From positions 1 through 8,976 of the forward strand of contig DASUFH010000369.1 in the NCBI GenBank assembly GCA_036274645.1: a DNA stretch of 8,976 bases. The letters are read 5' to 3'. Source of the DNA: DASUFH01 sp036274645 (GTDB lineage: Bacteria > Acidobacteriota > Terriglobia > 20CM-2-55-15). The translations under genes and the position numbers were made by a program. This document shows positions 1 to 6,801 of the stretch, piece by piece. The notes under the pieces were generated by a model that had not been told where the DNA came from, did not search any database, and saw only the letters and a program-made list of their open reading frames with translations. Every line of letters begins with the position of its first letter. Position 1 is the stretch's first letter.

Positions 1-40
1 ACGCCAGCCAGTTGGCTCCGGCGCGGCGGCCTTACACGCG

Positions 41-86
41 AAAAAGAAAATAGCGGAACGCGCTTTCTTGCCGGCATCTTCCCGGC
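41..86 (-). terminator. Weak candidate terminator downstream of the vapC-like toxin gene
   Basis: Reading the minus strand beyond the toxin stop, a short hairpin can form: a 5-base-pair GCCGG/CCGGC stem with a 7-base loop at plus-strand 70-86. A T-rich stretch, TTTTCTTTTT (plus-strand 41-50), follows about 20 bases later. The stem is short and the T tract is not adjacent, so this is at best a poor intrinsic terminator. The rest of bases 1-99 shows no gene that I can support. A second small inverted repeat (AGCCA/TGGCT) lies at 6-17. Confidence 0.2.
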
Positions 87-99
87 GGCATCGCGCTCC

Positions 100-504
100 T
101 CAGGCCGGGATGAGAATCGCGACGTCGGAATGCAGAGCGACAAGACCGGAATCCAGGGTGGCGAGGCGCCCTTTTCGCTGCCGGGCCAATTCCGCAAGCC
201 ACGCGTCGGTGACTTGTGTTCCACCCTGGAGATGGCGATGAGGGACGTTCAGGAAACTCAGAACGTTATCCCACCACACGTGTTTCGGATGGGCTGAGAC
301 GCTCTCCAACGCCCGCCACGCGGCCGGCGCGCCAGTGTCCTGCGCGACCTTCATGTGTACACGGAGCAACGTTCCCTGCGTGATGACGCACGTCGCGAAA
401 TGGTCCGTACGAAGCGCGGCGAACCAGCGATGGACGCGATCATGATGAACATGCGTGTCGATCATCAGCGCGACCAGCGAGTTCCCGTCCAGCAGCCACG
501 TCAC
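100..504 (-). CDS. PIN-domain toxin, VapC-like ribonuclease (134 aa)
   Basis: This is the toxin half of a VapBC-type toxin-antitoxin pair. PIN-domain toxins are Mg2+-dependent endoribonucleases that cut tRNA or rRNA when the antitoxin is lost. The PIN pattern is visible: LLDGN with Asp6 at the N-terminus, the HHDRVHRWF segment (residues 20-28), VTDAWLAELA with Asp100, and RLATLDSGL with Asp118. The length of 134 residues is normal for the family. The second acidic position, often Glu in an ITE context, reads ITQG (Gln43) here. The start is GTG at 504-502, overlapping the antitoxin stop by four bases (GTGA), so the two genes are probably translationally coupled. The RNA target cannot be read from the sequence. 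The family call is firm; activity is inferred. Confidence 0.9.
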   Translation of the reverse strand: MTWLLDGNSLVALMIDTHVHHDRVHRWFAALRTDHFATCVITQGTLLRVHMKVAQDTGAPAAWRALESVSAHPKHVWWDNVLSFLNVPHRHLQGGTQVTDAWLAELARQRKGRLATLDSGLVALHSDVAILIPA

Positions 505-731
505 AACCGGTCGTCCTCAGATTCAATCTTCTTCACGAGTTCCGCCGTCACCGGGCGATGTCCCCTGGAAACGGCGAGGCCGTTACGGGTTGTCTTTCGC
601 GTCTTCGGCGCCGTTGTGATCGCCCGGCGGATTAACCGGTTGACCGCCACACTGATGCTGCAGTCTTCCGCTTGCGCCAGCGCCCTGGCGATGGAGTAAA
701 GATCGGGTTCCAGGTTGACCGTTAATCGCAT
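501..731 (-). CDS. Ribbon-helix-helix antitoxin of the PIN-domain toxin (76 aa)
   Basis: This small gene lies directly upstream of the toxin. The N-terminal strand MRLTVNLEPDLYSIARAL, then the helices AQAEDCSISVAVNRLIRRA, fit a CopG/Arc-type ribbon-helix-helix DNA-binding domain (residues 1-40). The lysine- and arginine-rich linker and the C-terminus, VTAELVKKIESEDD, would be the toxin-binding part. Such antitoxins neutralise the toxin and repress their own promoter. I chose the ATG at 731-729: the pattern begins exactly there, and a promoter ends six bases upstream. The frame stays open to 1058, but that extension runs into the ankyrin gene, is arginine- and serine-rich and resembles no protein. 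No Shine-Dalgarno is visible before the ATG. The fold assignment is from the visible pattern only. Confidence 0.85.
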   Translation of the reverse strand: MRLTVNLEPDLYSIARALAQAEDCSISVAVNRLIRRAITTAPKTRKTTRNGLAVSRGHRPVTAELVKKIESEDDRL

Positions 732-737
732 GTCTGG

Positions 738-766
738 AGTATGGTGCAGTGGTGCGGTGGTGTCAA
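738..766 (-). promoter_or_regulatory. Near-consensus promoter for the toxin-antitoxin pair; leaderless start likely
   Basis: On the minus strand, TTGACA (plus-strand 761-766) is followed after exactly 17 bases by CATACT (738-743), which matches TATAAT at four of six positions. Six bases separate the -10 element from the antitoxin ATG, so the expected start of transcription is the A of that ATG (731) or within a base or two of it. With no Shine-Dalgarno visible, the pair is best explained by a leaderless message. The promoter lies in the 154-base gap after the ankyrin gene, so the pair need not depend on read-through from the operon. The ribbon-helix-helix antitoxin would be expected to bind here, but I see no clear operator palindrome. 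Confidence 0.65.
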
Positions 767-885
767 ACAGGTTGCGCCCAGCTGCCCGATCTGAAATGTC
801 GGCGCCGTCCCATGTGGGCGCGGCGTAAGCCTTCAGGCTGTCTGTGGCAGGGCGCCGAAATATGACATTGGACAGATGGGAAGCT

Positions 886-2523
886 TCAGCGGGTGAGTCC
901 GTCTTCGCCGATCGGACGGGGAACGGGGATGCGGTCGGGAATGTAGAGACCTTGCGCCTGATACGCCTCGATGAGGACCTTTTCGACTTCGGGATAAACC
1001 TTTTCCGCGTTCGCCAGGAAGAATCCCTGCGACAGCAGCAGCGGCGTCCAGCCCGCATCGTTGACGGCGTCGAGCCGGGCGCCGCGTTCGATAAGGAATT
1101 TCACGATGGACGGCTGGCCGGAGACAACTGCGCCGTGCAGGGCGGTTGAGCCGTCCCAGCGCGGATCTCCCACGCCCAGGTCCAGGAGTTGCTCGATATT
1201 CAGCGGGTAGTAATAGGCGATGTATTTGGGATCGCCGCGCATGACGTAATCGCCGAAATCCGCGCGCGCATTCAGGTCATTGCCGGCCTCGAGCGCCAGT
1301 TTGACGGCTTCGAGCCGTTCGTCCTCCGGTGTGCCCGTGAACGGACCGGGTGTTTCTCCTTCGTAGTAGTTGAGGCCGGCGGCCACCATGAGCGGCGTGA
1401 CGCCAAACTTGTTCGGGATCATCCCATCGGCGCCGTGGGCCAGCAGCAGCCGCATGTATTCGATGTCGCCGTTGTTGGCGGCAAGCCAGAAAGGTGTGGC
1501 GCCGTCATAGGTCAGAATGTGGCGGCCCAGTTCGATATTGGACGGATTCGTCGAGGCGCCGCCGGTCTTGCTGAATCGGCGTTCGCCGACGTAGACGCGC
1601 GTGTCGGGATTGGCGCCGCGGGCCAGCAGTTGTTCGGCGAGTTCGAGTGAAGTGACTGTGCTGGTGGAGACCGGCGGTCCGCGGAGTTCATTGCCGACGG
1701 CCGCGCTGCCCGACGCGCCGGGTTTACGGAGCCATGCGAGCGTGTGCAGCGCGGAGCCCCGTGGATCTTTGGCGTTCGGGTCCGCTCCGAAATCGAGGAG
1801 CAGCGACGCGACGTCGTAGTACGCGTTGACGGCCGCCATGTTCAGGGCGCTCGTGCCGTCCGGCGCCACGTCATTGGCGTTGGCGCCCATTTCCAGCAGG
1901 GCGCGTGTGGCGTCCATGCGTTCGTTCAGAACCGAGAACAGCAGCGCGGTATAGCCCCCGCGGGATTTTTCGCTCAGGTCCGCGCGGGCATCCACCAACA
2001 GTCGTATCGCGCCGGCGTTGCCCTCGCCGGCGGCCCACATGAGCGCGGTCTGTCCCTTCAACGGCTCCGTGTCGTCAACCCGGGCGCCGGCGGCCAGAAG
2101 CGCGCTGACCGCATCCGGACGGCCGTTACGGGCGGCCGTCATCAGGGGAGTCTGGCCTTCCAGAAAGGCGCGATTCGGATCCACGCCCGCGCGGAGCAGC
2201 AGTCGGATGATGTCCGCGTTGCCATCGGACGCGGCGAGATACAGCGGGGTAATGCCGTAGCGAGTTCCTGCCGCCGGATCGGCGCCGGAGTCGAGGAGCA
2301 GACGCGCCATCTCGACGTTGTTCTGCCGGACGGCCCAGTGCAGCGCTGTCGAGCCATCCAGTTCCGTGGCGTTGATCACCGCGCCGGCCCGCAGCTCGCG
2401 CCGGGCGGCGTCGATATCGTTGTGTTTCACCGCGTCAATCAGTGGTTCGCCGGCGGCGCCAGACATCACACCGCTCAAACCGAGCGCGACCCACAGCGTC
2501 CAACAGCATGCGCGACGCATCAT
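886..2523 (-). CDS. Exported ankyrin-repeat protein (545 aa)
   Basis: This is the third gene of the operon. Residues 1-25 form a Sec-type signal (MMRR, a hydrophobic core, SGAAG). Ankyrin repeats start near residue 27. Clear copies begin around 56 (DGSTALHWAV), 90 (GITPLYLAAS), 123 (GQTPLMTAA), 157 (GQTALMWAA), 190 (GYTALLFSV), 223 (DGTSALNMA), 351 (GATPFWLAA), 384 (GVTPLMVAA), 458 (DGSTALHGAV) and 491 (GWTPLLLSQ). The repeat track is broken by loops near 266-300 and 318-349 and by a tyrosine-rich stretch near 444-450. Ankyrin repeats bind proteins, so a periplasmic scaffold or chaperone for the two upstream products is the reasonable inference. Periplasmic AnkB of Pseudomonas aeruginosa, needed for full KatB catalase activity, is a precedent. 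An AGGAA sits 3 bases before the first ATG and 6 before the second, so translation may begin at 2520. The frame is open to 2709, but that part overlaps the upstream gene. Confidence 0.88.
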   Translation of the reverse strand: MMRRACCWTLWVALGLSGVMSGAAGEPLIDAVKHNDIDAARRELRAGAVINATELDGSTALHWAVRQNNVEMARLLLDSGADPAAGTRYGITPLYLAASDGNADIIRLLLRAGVDPNRAFLEGQTPLMTAARNGRPDAVSALLAAGARVDDTEPLKGQTALMWAAGEGNAGAIRLLVDARADLSEKSRGGYTALLFSVLNERMDATRALLEMGANANDVAPDGTSALNMAAVNAYYDVASLLLDFGADPNAKDPRGSALHTLAWLRKPGASGSAAVGNELRGPPVSTSTVTSLELAEQLLARGANPDTRVYVGERRFSKTGGASTNPSNIELGRHILTYDGATPFWLAANNGDIEYMRLLLAHGADGMIPNKFGVTPLMVAAGLNYYEGETPGPFTGTPEDERLEAVKLALEAGNDLNARADFGDYVMRGDPKYIAYYYPLNIEQLLDLGVGDPRWDGSTALHGAVVSGQPSIVKFLIERGARLDAVNDAGWTPLLLSQGFFLANAEKVYPEVEKVLIEAYQAQGLYIPDRIPVPRPIGEDGLTR

Positions 2524-2531
2524 CCGTTCCT

Positions 2532-3875
2532 TTACGCGACCGACAACGGATCCGGCGCGAGCCGTCCGCTGCTGTCCCCCAGCCTGTCCAGACGAACGCC
2601 AACCCGGTCCAGAATGGTGAGCAGCAGGTTCGCCATCGGAGTTTTCGCGGGATACATGATGTGATGGCCTGAGTTGAACCGGCCGCCGAGATTTCCGGCC
2701 AGCAGGCACGGGAGATTCGTATGGCCGTGCAGATTGCCATCGCCCATGCCGCCGCCGTACATCACGAGACTGTGTTCGAGGAGCGCGCCGCTTCCGTCTT
2801 TTAAGGACTGCAGTTTCTGGAGGAAATACGACAGCAGATCCACATGGTGCGCGTCGATCTTGGCGACCTTCGCGATCGCGTCCGCGTCGCCACGGTGATG
2901 CGAGATATTGTGATGCCCGTCGCGCACGCCAATATGCGGATAGCTGCGGCCGGTCAGTTCCCGTCCGATCACGAGGGTGAAGACGCGTGTGACATCGGCC
3001 TGGAACGCGAGCGCCGCGAGATCCATCATCAGATGGGCGTGATCGACAAACGAAGCGGGAATGTCGGTCGGGCGTTCCAGCGTCTCGACCGATTCAAAGC
3101 GGCCTGTTTCGGAGCGCTGGATGCGCCGCTCGACTTCGCGGACGGAGTCCAGATATTCGGTCAACTTCGTCCGGTCCCCCGGTCCGAGGGCCCCGGCGAC
3201 GCGCGCCGTCTCCTGGAGCACGGAATCGAGGATGCTGCCGGCCCGCTGCGCCCGCACGCGCATTTGATCGGGTGAGCCGCCATCGCCGAACAGGCGTTCG
3301 AACACGAGGCGGGGATGGGCCTCGGTCATGTTCGGGGTCGTTTCGTTGAGCCAGGAAACCGTGTCGGAGTAGAAGCAGTCGCCGGAATCGCAACCGCCCT
3401 GAGTCGGCCGCTCCAGTGTCATTTCGAGCGAAGCCAGACGCGTATCTCGGCCAATGACGTCCGCGGCGAACTGGTCCGCGGTTTTCGCCAGCCGAACCTG
3501 AACGCCGGGCCGTGTCCGGTTATAGGCGTGGACGCCGGTGAGCCATGCTGCGGAGGCGCGCGGATGATCGCCGGTGCCGTCGCCCTTGCTTTCGGCCTCC
3601 CAGTGGTCCAGTCCGGTTAATACGTTGATGGAGTTCCTGACGGGCTCCAGCGCGGCGAGTGTCGGCGACAGGGCGAAGTTGCGGCCTGTCTCCGCGGGCG
3701 TCCAGAGTTTCTGGATTACGCCATTGGGAATATAGATGAATCCCAGACGCGGAGTCGGTTTGCCCGATTGCGCGGCGAGCGCAGGCGCCATGGCGTCGAG
3801 GAAGGGAAGCGCAAGCGCGGTTCCCGCGCCCCGCAGGAACGTCCGGCGCGACAACGCCTTTTTTGCGATGAACAT
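2532..3875 (-). CDS. HXXSHH (DUF1552) family protein with Tat signal (447 aa)
   Basis: This is the second gene of the operon. The N-terminus carries a twin-arginine signal, SRRTFLRGAG (residues 9-18), a hydrophobic stretch and an ALA cleavage site near 32-35. The protein should therefore be exported folded, often a sign of a cofactor acquired in the cytoplasm. The motif that names the Pfam family HXXSHH (DUF1552) is present as HNISHH at residues 322-327. Other family-like blocks are PRLGFIYIPNG (42-52), GLDHW (88-92), CDSGDCFYSDTVSW (162-175), VMYGGGMGDGNLHGHTNLP (371-389) and the C-terminal PMANLLLTILDRVGV. The His-rich pattern suggests metal binding, but no activity is established. The length is normal. 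A GGAGGA ribosome site (3884-3889) stands 8 bases before the ATG, which fixes the start. The gene follows the haem protein after 59 bases, and its TAA lies 8 bases before the ankyrin gene. Confidence 0.92.
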   Translation of the reverse strand: MFIAKKALSRRTFLRGAGTALALPFLDAMAPALAAQSGKPTPRLGFIYIPNGVIQKLWTPAETGRNFALSPTLAALEPVRNSINVLTGLDHWEAESKGDGTGDHPRASAAWLTGVHAYNRTRPGVQVRLAKTADQFAADVIGRDTRLASLEMTLERPTQGGCDSGDCFYSDTVSWLNETTPNMTEAHPRLVFERLFGDGGSPDQMRVRAQRAGSILDSVLQETARVAGALGPGDRTKLTEYLDSVREVERRIQRSETGRFESVETLERPTDIPASFVDHAHLMMDLAALAFQADVTRVFTLVIGRELTGRSYPHIGVRDGHHNISHHRGDADAIAKVAKIDAHHVDLLSYFLQKLQSLKDGSGALLEHSLVMYGGGMGDGNLHGHTNLPCLLAGNLGGRFNSGHHIMYPAKTPMANLLLTILDRVGVRLDRLGDSSGRLAPDPLSVA

Positions 3876-3934
3876 GACTGGAGTCCTCCGCTTCCGCCTG
3901 ACAGCCCGTGGCGCTGGAGCCTGGGCATTTCCCG

Positions 3935-6223
3935 TTAATGCTGCGGCTGCCGCATCTGAAACGGCGCGCTCCTGACAATGCCCGACACCAGCGCTGCGAA
4001 CGTGTAGTCCTGTCTGGCCGCGTCGCTCACGATCTTTCGTATGGCCGGCATATCGTAGTACTGCACGTTGCGGCCGAGCGCATACATCGTGAGCTTTTCC
4101 GTCAGCGCGCCGGCAAACAGTTCCGGCCGGCCCAACAATACTCGCTTCAATCCGGCGACGCCATCGAAAGCGATGCCGCCGGGAAGAACGCCGGACGTAT
4201 CGATCGCTTTGCCGGAGTCGCGGTCTCTCCAGCGTCCGACCGCGTCGAAGTTTTCCATGGCGAAGCCGATGGGATCCATGGCCGCATGGCAGCCGGCGCA
4301 GGAGGGATTCCTGCGGTGCTGGATCATGGCGTCCCGCAGGGTCAACGACTCGCCATGCTTTTCGCCGGCGGTGTTCAGCGCGGGAACGTTGGGTGGCGGC
4401 GGCGGTGGCGGCGCCGCCAGAAGGTTCTCCAGCACGTATTTGCCGCGCAACACCGGTGACGTCCGCGTTGGATAAGACGTTAACGTCAGGATGCTGCCCT
4501 GGCCGAGCAGTCCGGCCCGCGGGCTGCCCGCGGGAAGGGTCACGCGGCGGAAGTCGGAGCCCTTGACGTTCGGAATTCCGTAATGTTCCGCCAGACGCTC
4601 GTTGAGGAATGTGTAGTCCGCATCCACGAGGCGCAGCACGCTGCCGTTCGATCGCAGAACGCTGTCGAGAAACAGTTCGGTTTCGCGCGTCATGGCGCGG
4701 CGCAGCGATTCGTCAAAGTGACGGAACGACAGCGGGTCGGGTTGCTTTACGCCGAGGTCGCCAAGAAAGAGCCACTGGGCGGCAAAGTTCGTGATCAACG
4801 ATTCGGCGCGGGGATCCGCGAGCATGCGCCGCGTCTGTCGTTCAAGGACCTCCGGGTTTTTGAGTTCGCCGCGGATTGCCGTCTCGAGGAGTTCATCGTC
4901 GGGAATGCTGCTCCAGATGAAGAACGACAGGCGGGACGCCAGTTCGATATCGCTGACGCGAAACGCCACGCCCGGCGCCGCGCCGGCCGGTTCCCGCTCG
5001 ATGCGGAACAGGAATTGCGGACTCACCAGCAGGCGTTCGAGCGCAAGCTGAACGCCCGACTCAAAGGTTCCTTCGGCGCGGCCGGACGCGTAGAAGGGCA
5101 GCAGGTCGTCGAGATCCGAGTCCAGCGCCGGCCGCCGGTAGGCCCGGCGGGCCAGCTGGGAAAGGATGCGCCGCGCGCACGCTGTCTCTTCGGTTTGGCC
5201 TTTGGGCCGGCATGAAAAGATCCGGCGCCGGCTGGGCGTGTCGCCCGGCCCGGAGACGTCAAATGGCCCCCGGATCGTTACCGTGTTAATCGCGGGCTGC
5301 GTTCCCTGACTGCGCATGCGGGGCAGGAGCGTTGCCTCCGGCAACGCTTCATTTCGCAGCAGAAACGCAACACCCACCGTGTGCGGACCCGCCTGGATCG
5401 GAATGCGGATGGCGCCAGGCGTATTGGCCCGGGCCACGGCCACGCGAATATTGTCGACAGTGACTTCGAGTTGATCCGTCGAGCGGCCGCCAGGGTCGAT
5501 ATCGAATTCATAGTCGCCATCGGCGGGGAAGTAACTATGGATTGCGAGGCCGCCGCGTGTGCCCACCGGCAACTCCTCGGCGCGGGCATCCTGCGGATAC
5601 TCCGGTCCCATATGGTAAATGTTGACCATGACCGGCGCCGCGGTATCGCCAACCGCCAGACGGCTGATTTTTCGCGCGGCTTCGAGATAACGCTCCATCG
5701 TTGCAGGTGAAACAAAGAGCAGATCCGCGATGTTATCGAAGCCGCCTGAGGCGCTGTCGGCGGGCAACAGCAGGGAATAGTCCATTTCCTGCGGCAGCGC
5801 GTCAATGTCGAGCAGATCGCGAATCGCATTGCGGTACTCGGTGCGGGTCAGGCGCCGGAACAATGGAAGCCGTCCGACATCCGGATGCGCGTCGGCCGCG
5901 CGGTCGAGTTCGGCTTCAAGGAAGGACGCCATCCGGTCGTAGGTCGCGGCGTCCGGGCGCGCCGCGCTCGGCGGGGGCATGGCGCCCGAGCGCAGTTTGC
6001 GAACGGCTTTCTCCCACAGCTCGGCGTTCTCCGCCACACGAGGCAGTTGTGCCGGATCGAGGACGATCCCGGCCATCTTTGTTTTCTCGTTGTGGCAGCC
6101 CGCGCAGTATTGGGTGAACGCGGCGGTGGGCGCCGCCGGGTCGGTCGGATTCTGGGGCTGTCCTGAAACGATCCAGGGCAGGATCATCACGGCCAACGCC
6201 GCCAAGTGTCCTTTTCGAACCAT
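3935..6223 (-). CDS. Exported PSD/DUF1592 family protein with two CxxCH haem sites (762 aa)
   Basis: This is the first gene of the operon. Residues 1-21 form a Sec signal. The N-terminal cytochrome-like part has CAGCH (Cys40, Cys43, His44) and a possible Met ligand in GAMPPP (Met82). Next come a DUF1587/PSD3 segment (RLTRTEYRNAIRDLL, 124-138), a beta-rich region (about 195-320), DUF1595 (CARRILSQLARRAYRRP, 349-365), DUF1592/PSD5 (from FESGVQLALERLLVSPQF, 387-404), DUF1588/PSD4 with the second CAGCH (Cys642, Cys645, His646) before MDPIGFAMENFDAVGRW, and DUF1585/PSD2 at the C-terminus (AGALTEKLTMYALGR). Domain order and length fit the family. It should be a periplasmic redox protein of unknown substrate. 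The ATG at 6223 directly precedes the signal peptide. A GGGAG lies 14 bases upstream, further than usual. A candidate promoter sits at 6263-6293. A run of seven prolines (605-611) links two domains. Confidence 0.93.
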   Translation of the reverse strand: MVRKGHLAALAVMILPWIVSGQPQNPTDPAAPTAAFTQYCAGCHNEKTKMAGIVLDPAQLPRVAENAELWEKAVRKLRSGAMPPPSAARPDAATYDRMASFLEAELDRAADAHPDVGRLPLFRRLTRTEYRNAIRDLLDIDALPQEMDYSLLLPADSASGGFDNIADLLFVSPATMERYLEAARKISRLAVGDTAAPVMVNIYHMGPEYPQDARAEELPVGTRGGLAIHSYFPADGDYEFDIDPGGRSTDQLEVTVDNIRVAVARANTPGAIRIPIQAGPHTVGVAFLLRNEALPEATLLPRMRSQGTQPAINTVTIRGPFDVSGPGDTPSRRRIFSCRPKGQTEETACARRILSQLARRAYRRPALDSDLDDLLPFYASGRAEGTFESGVQLALERLLVSPQFLFRIEREPAGAAPGVAFRVSDIELASRLSFFIWSSIPDDELLETAIRGELKNPEVLERQTRRMLADPRAESLITNFAAQWLFLGDLGVKQPDPLSFRHFDESLRRAMTRETELFLDSVLRSNGSVLRLVDADYTFLNERLAEHYGIPNVKGSDFRRVTLPAGSPRAGLLGQGSILTLTSYPTRTSPVLRGKYVLENLLAAPPPPPPPNVPALNTAGEKHGESLTLRDAMIQHRRNPSCAGCHAAMDPIGFAMENFDAVGRWRDRDSGKAIDTSGVLPGGIAFDGVAGLKRVLLGRPELFAGALTEKLTMYALGRNVQYYDMPAIRKIVSDAARQDYTFAALVSGIVRSAPFQMRQPQH

Positions 6224-6262
6224 GGAAATGGTTGTTTCTCCCTGCCGGTTGCGCTGCCGCGT

Positions 6263-6293
6263 ATTCTACCTCGGGGCTCCCATTAGATGTCGG
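6263..6293 (-). promoter_or_regulatory. Candidate promoter of the PSD/HXXSHH/ankyrin operon (copy P0)
   Basis: The minus strand reads TAGAAT (plus-strand 6263-6268), five of six matches to the -10 consensus. Nineteen bases upstream is CCGACA (6288-6293), four of six matches to TTGACA. The spacing is longer than the usual 16-18, so the -35 assignment is weak. Transcription would start near 6256, giving a leader of about 33 bases before the ATG at 6223. The same TAGAAT block recurs in the two other repeat units, at 6556-6561 and 6865-6870. Confidence 0.45.
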
Positions 6294-6302
6294 TCGTTCG
6301 TT

Positions 6303-6457
6303 GGGGTTCCCCACTTATTCATTTACTGTTGGCTGTTCACCATTAACTGCTTCACTTGGGGCATTAATCAATTCCCAGCCGGCCAGCCGGCCAGCCGGCC
6401 AGCGCACAATGAAAGAAGTCCAATCCACAATCGACAACAGCCAGCGAACAACGGACA
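6303..6457. repeat. Left inverted arm (L) of the repeat array
   Basis: Bases 6313-6457 are the reverse complement of 6582-6718 and of 6890-7026. By manual alignment there are 8 mismatches in 137 positions to each, plus one extra 8-base unit in this arm. The match to the third-unit arm continues outward through GGGGTTCC (6303-6310). This is the only full copy of the arm in this orientation; a shortened one survives at 6738-6768. The arm ends exactly where the first-unit T block region begins and starts just after an 18-base stub of the other orientation (6288-6304). Confidence 0.85.
6375..6398. repeat. Three tandem copies of CCAGCCGG
   Basis: The 8-base unit CCAGCCGG occurs three times in a row and is followed by CCAGCG. 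The matching arms at 6582-6718 and 6890-7026 carry one unit fewer. This accounts for the 8-base length difference between the arms and marks a likely slippage site. Confidence 0.85.
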
Positions 6458-6491
6458 ACCGGGGGCATGCCGGCGGTTGGTTCTGCGCACC

Positions 6492-6535
6492 GTCAACCGC
6501 AGAATCGCCAGTGAAGGGATCGCGTTCTTCGCCGC
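6492..6535 (-). pseudogene. Remnant of the CPBP gene 3' end (copy T-A)
   Basis: This block matches the 3' end of the CPBP gene (7091-7134) at 36 of 44 bases without gaps. The minus-strand translation in the matching frame is AAKNAIPSLAILRLT, against AVNNAIASLAILKLT in the gene (residues 614-628). No start codon, ribosome site or further homologous coding sequence is attached, so it is not a gene. It continues directly into the P block of the second unit. Confidence 0.7.
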
Positions 6536-6555
6536 ATCGGTTAACGCTGCCGCGC

Positions 6556-6587
6556 ATTCTACCGCTGGGGGTTATCCTCGATGTCCG
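6556..6587 (-). promoter_or_regulatory. Duplicated promoter-like block (copy P-A)
   Basis: TAGAAT (6556-6561, minus strand) with CGGACA 20 bases upstream (6582-6587) repeats the block found before the operon. If active, it would transcribe leftward through the T-A remnant and the L arm into the PSD gene, giving a leader of about 325 bases. Spacing to the -35-like element is one base longer than in the other copies, so activity is uncertain. Confidence 0.3.
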
Positions 6588-6718
6588 TTGTTCATTGGCT
6601 GTTGTCGATTGTGGATTGGACTTCTTACATTGTTCACTGGCCGGCTGTCCGGCTGGGAATTGATTAATGCCTCAAGTGAAGCAGTTAATGGTGAACAGCC
6701 AACAGTTAATGAATAAGT
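6582..6718. repeat. Right arm A (137 bases) of the repeat array
   Basis: The arm runs from TGTCCGTTGTT to GAATAAGT. It matches 6890-7026 directly with 8 differences in 137 and the L arm (6313-6457) in inverted orientation. By count it is about 45 percent G+C, far below the coding regions on both sides, and no frame looks like protein. It is followed by a G/C run and CCGTGGAGAA (6728-6737), which recurs after arm B (7038-7047). Confidence 0.88.
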
Positions 6719-6737
6719 GGGCCCCCCCGTGGAGAAT

Positions 6738-6768
6738 CCAGCCAGCCGGCCAGCGAACAATGGACAAC
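6738..6768. repeat. Shortened inverted arm (L remnant) in the second unit
   Basis: This stretch resembles the L arm around 6391-6459 but lacks about 42 internal bases. In L, the missing part lies between two near-identical 10-mers, CAGCGCACAA (6400-6409) and CAGCGAACAA (6442-6451); only one such 10-mer is left here (6751-6760). That is the signature of a deletion between short direct repeats. It shows that the second unit once carried both arm orientations. Confidence 0.7.
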
Positions 6769-6801
6769 CGGGGGCGCGCCGGCAGTTGGTTCAGCGCGCC
6801 C

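Noticed and set aside
828..839. AGCCT-TC-AGGCT hairpin between the ankyrin and antitoxin genes as a terminator
   Set aside because: The stem is only 5 base pairs and no T run follows.
732..1058. N-terminal extension of the antitoxin frame by 109 residues
   Set aside because: It overlaps the 3' end of the ankyrin gene, is arginine/serine-rich, and the ribbon-helix-helix pattern and promoter both place the start at 731.
1744..2664. 306-residue open frame on the plus strand opposite the ankyrin gene
   Set aside because: It mirrors a GC-rich coding strand and has no recognisable domain or ribosome site; the ankyrin frame explains the region.
2524..2709. Longer start for the ankyrin protein
   Set aside because: The extra 62 residues overlap the HXXSHH gene and would hide a clear signal peptide that follows an AGGAA site.
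4389..4420. GGC-rich tract in the PSD gene as a repeat element
   Set aside because: It encodes the proline run that links domains in this protein family, so it is explained as coding sequence.
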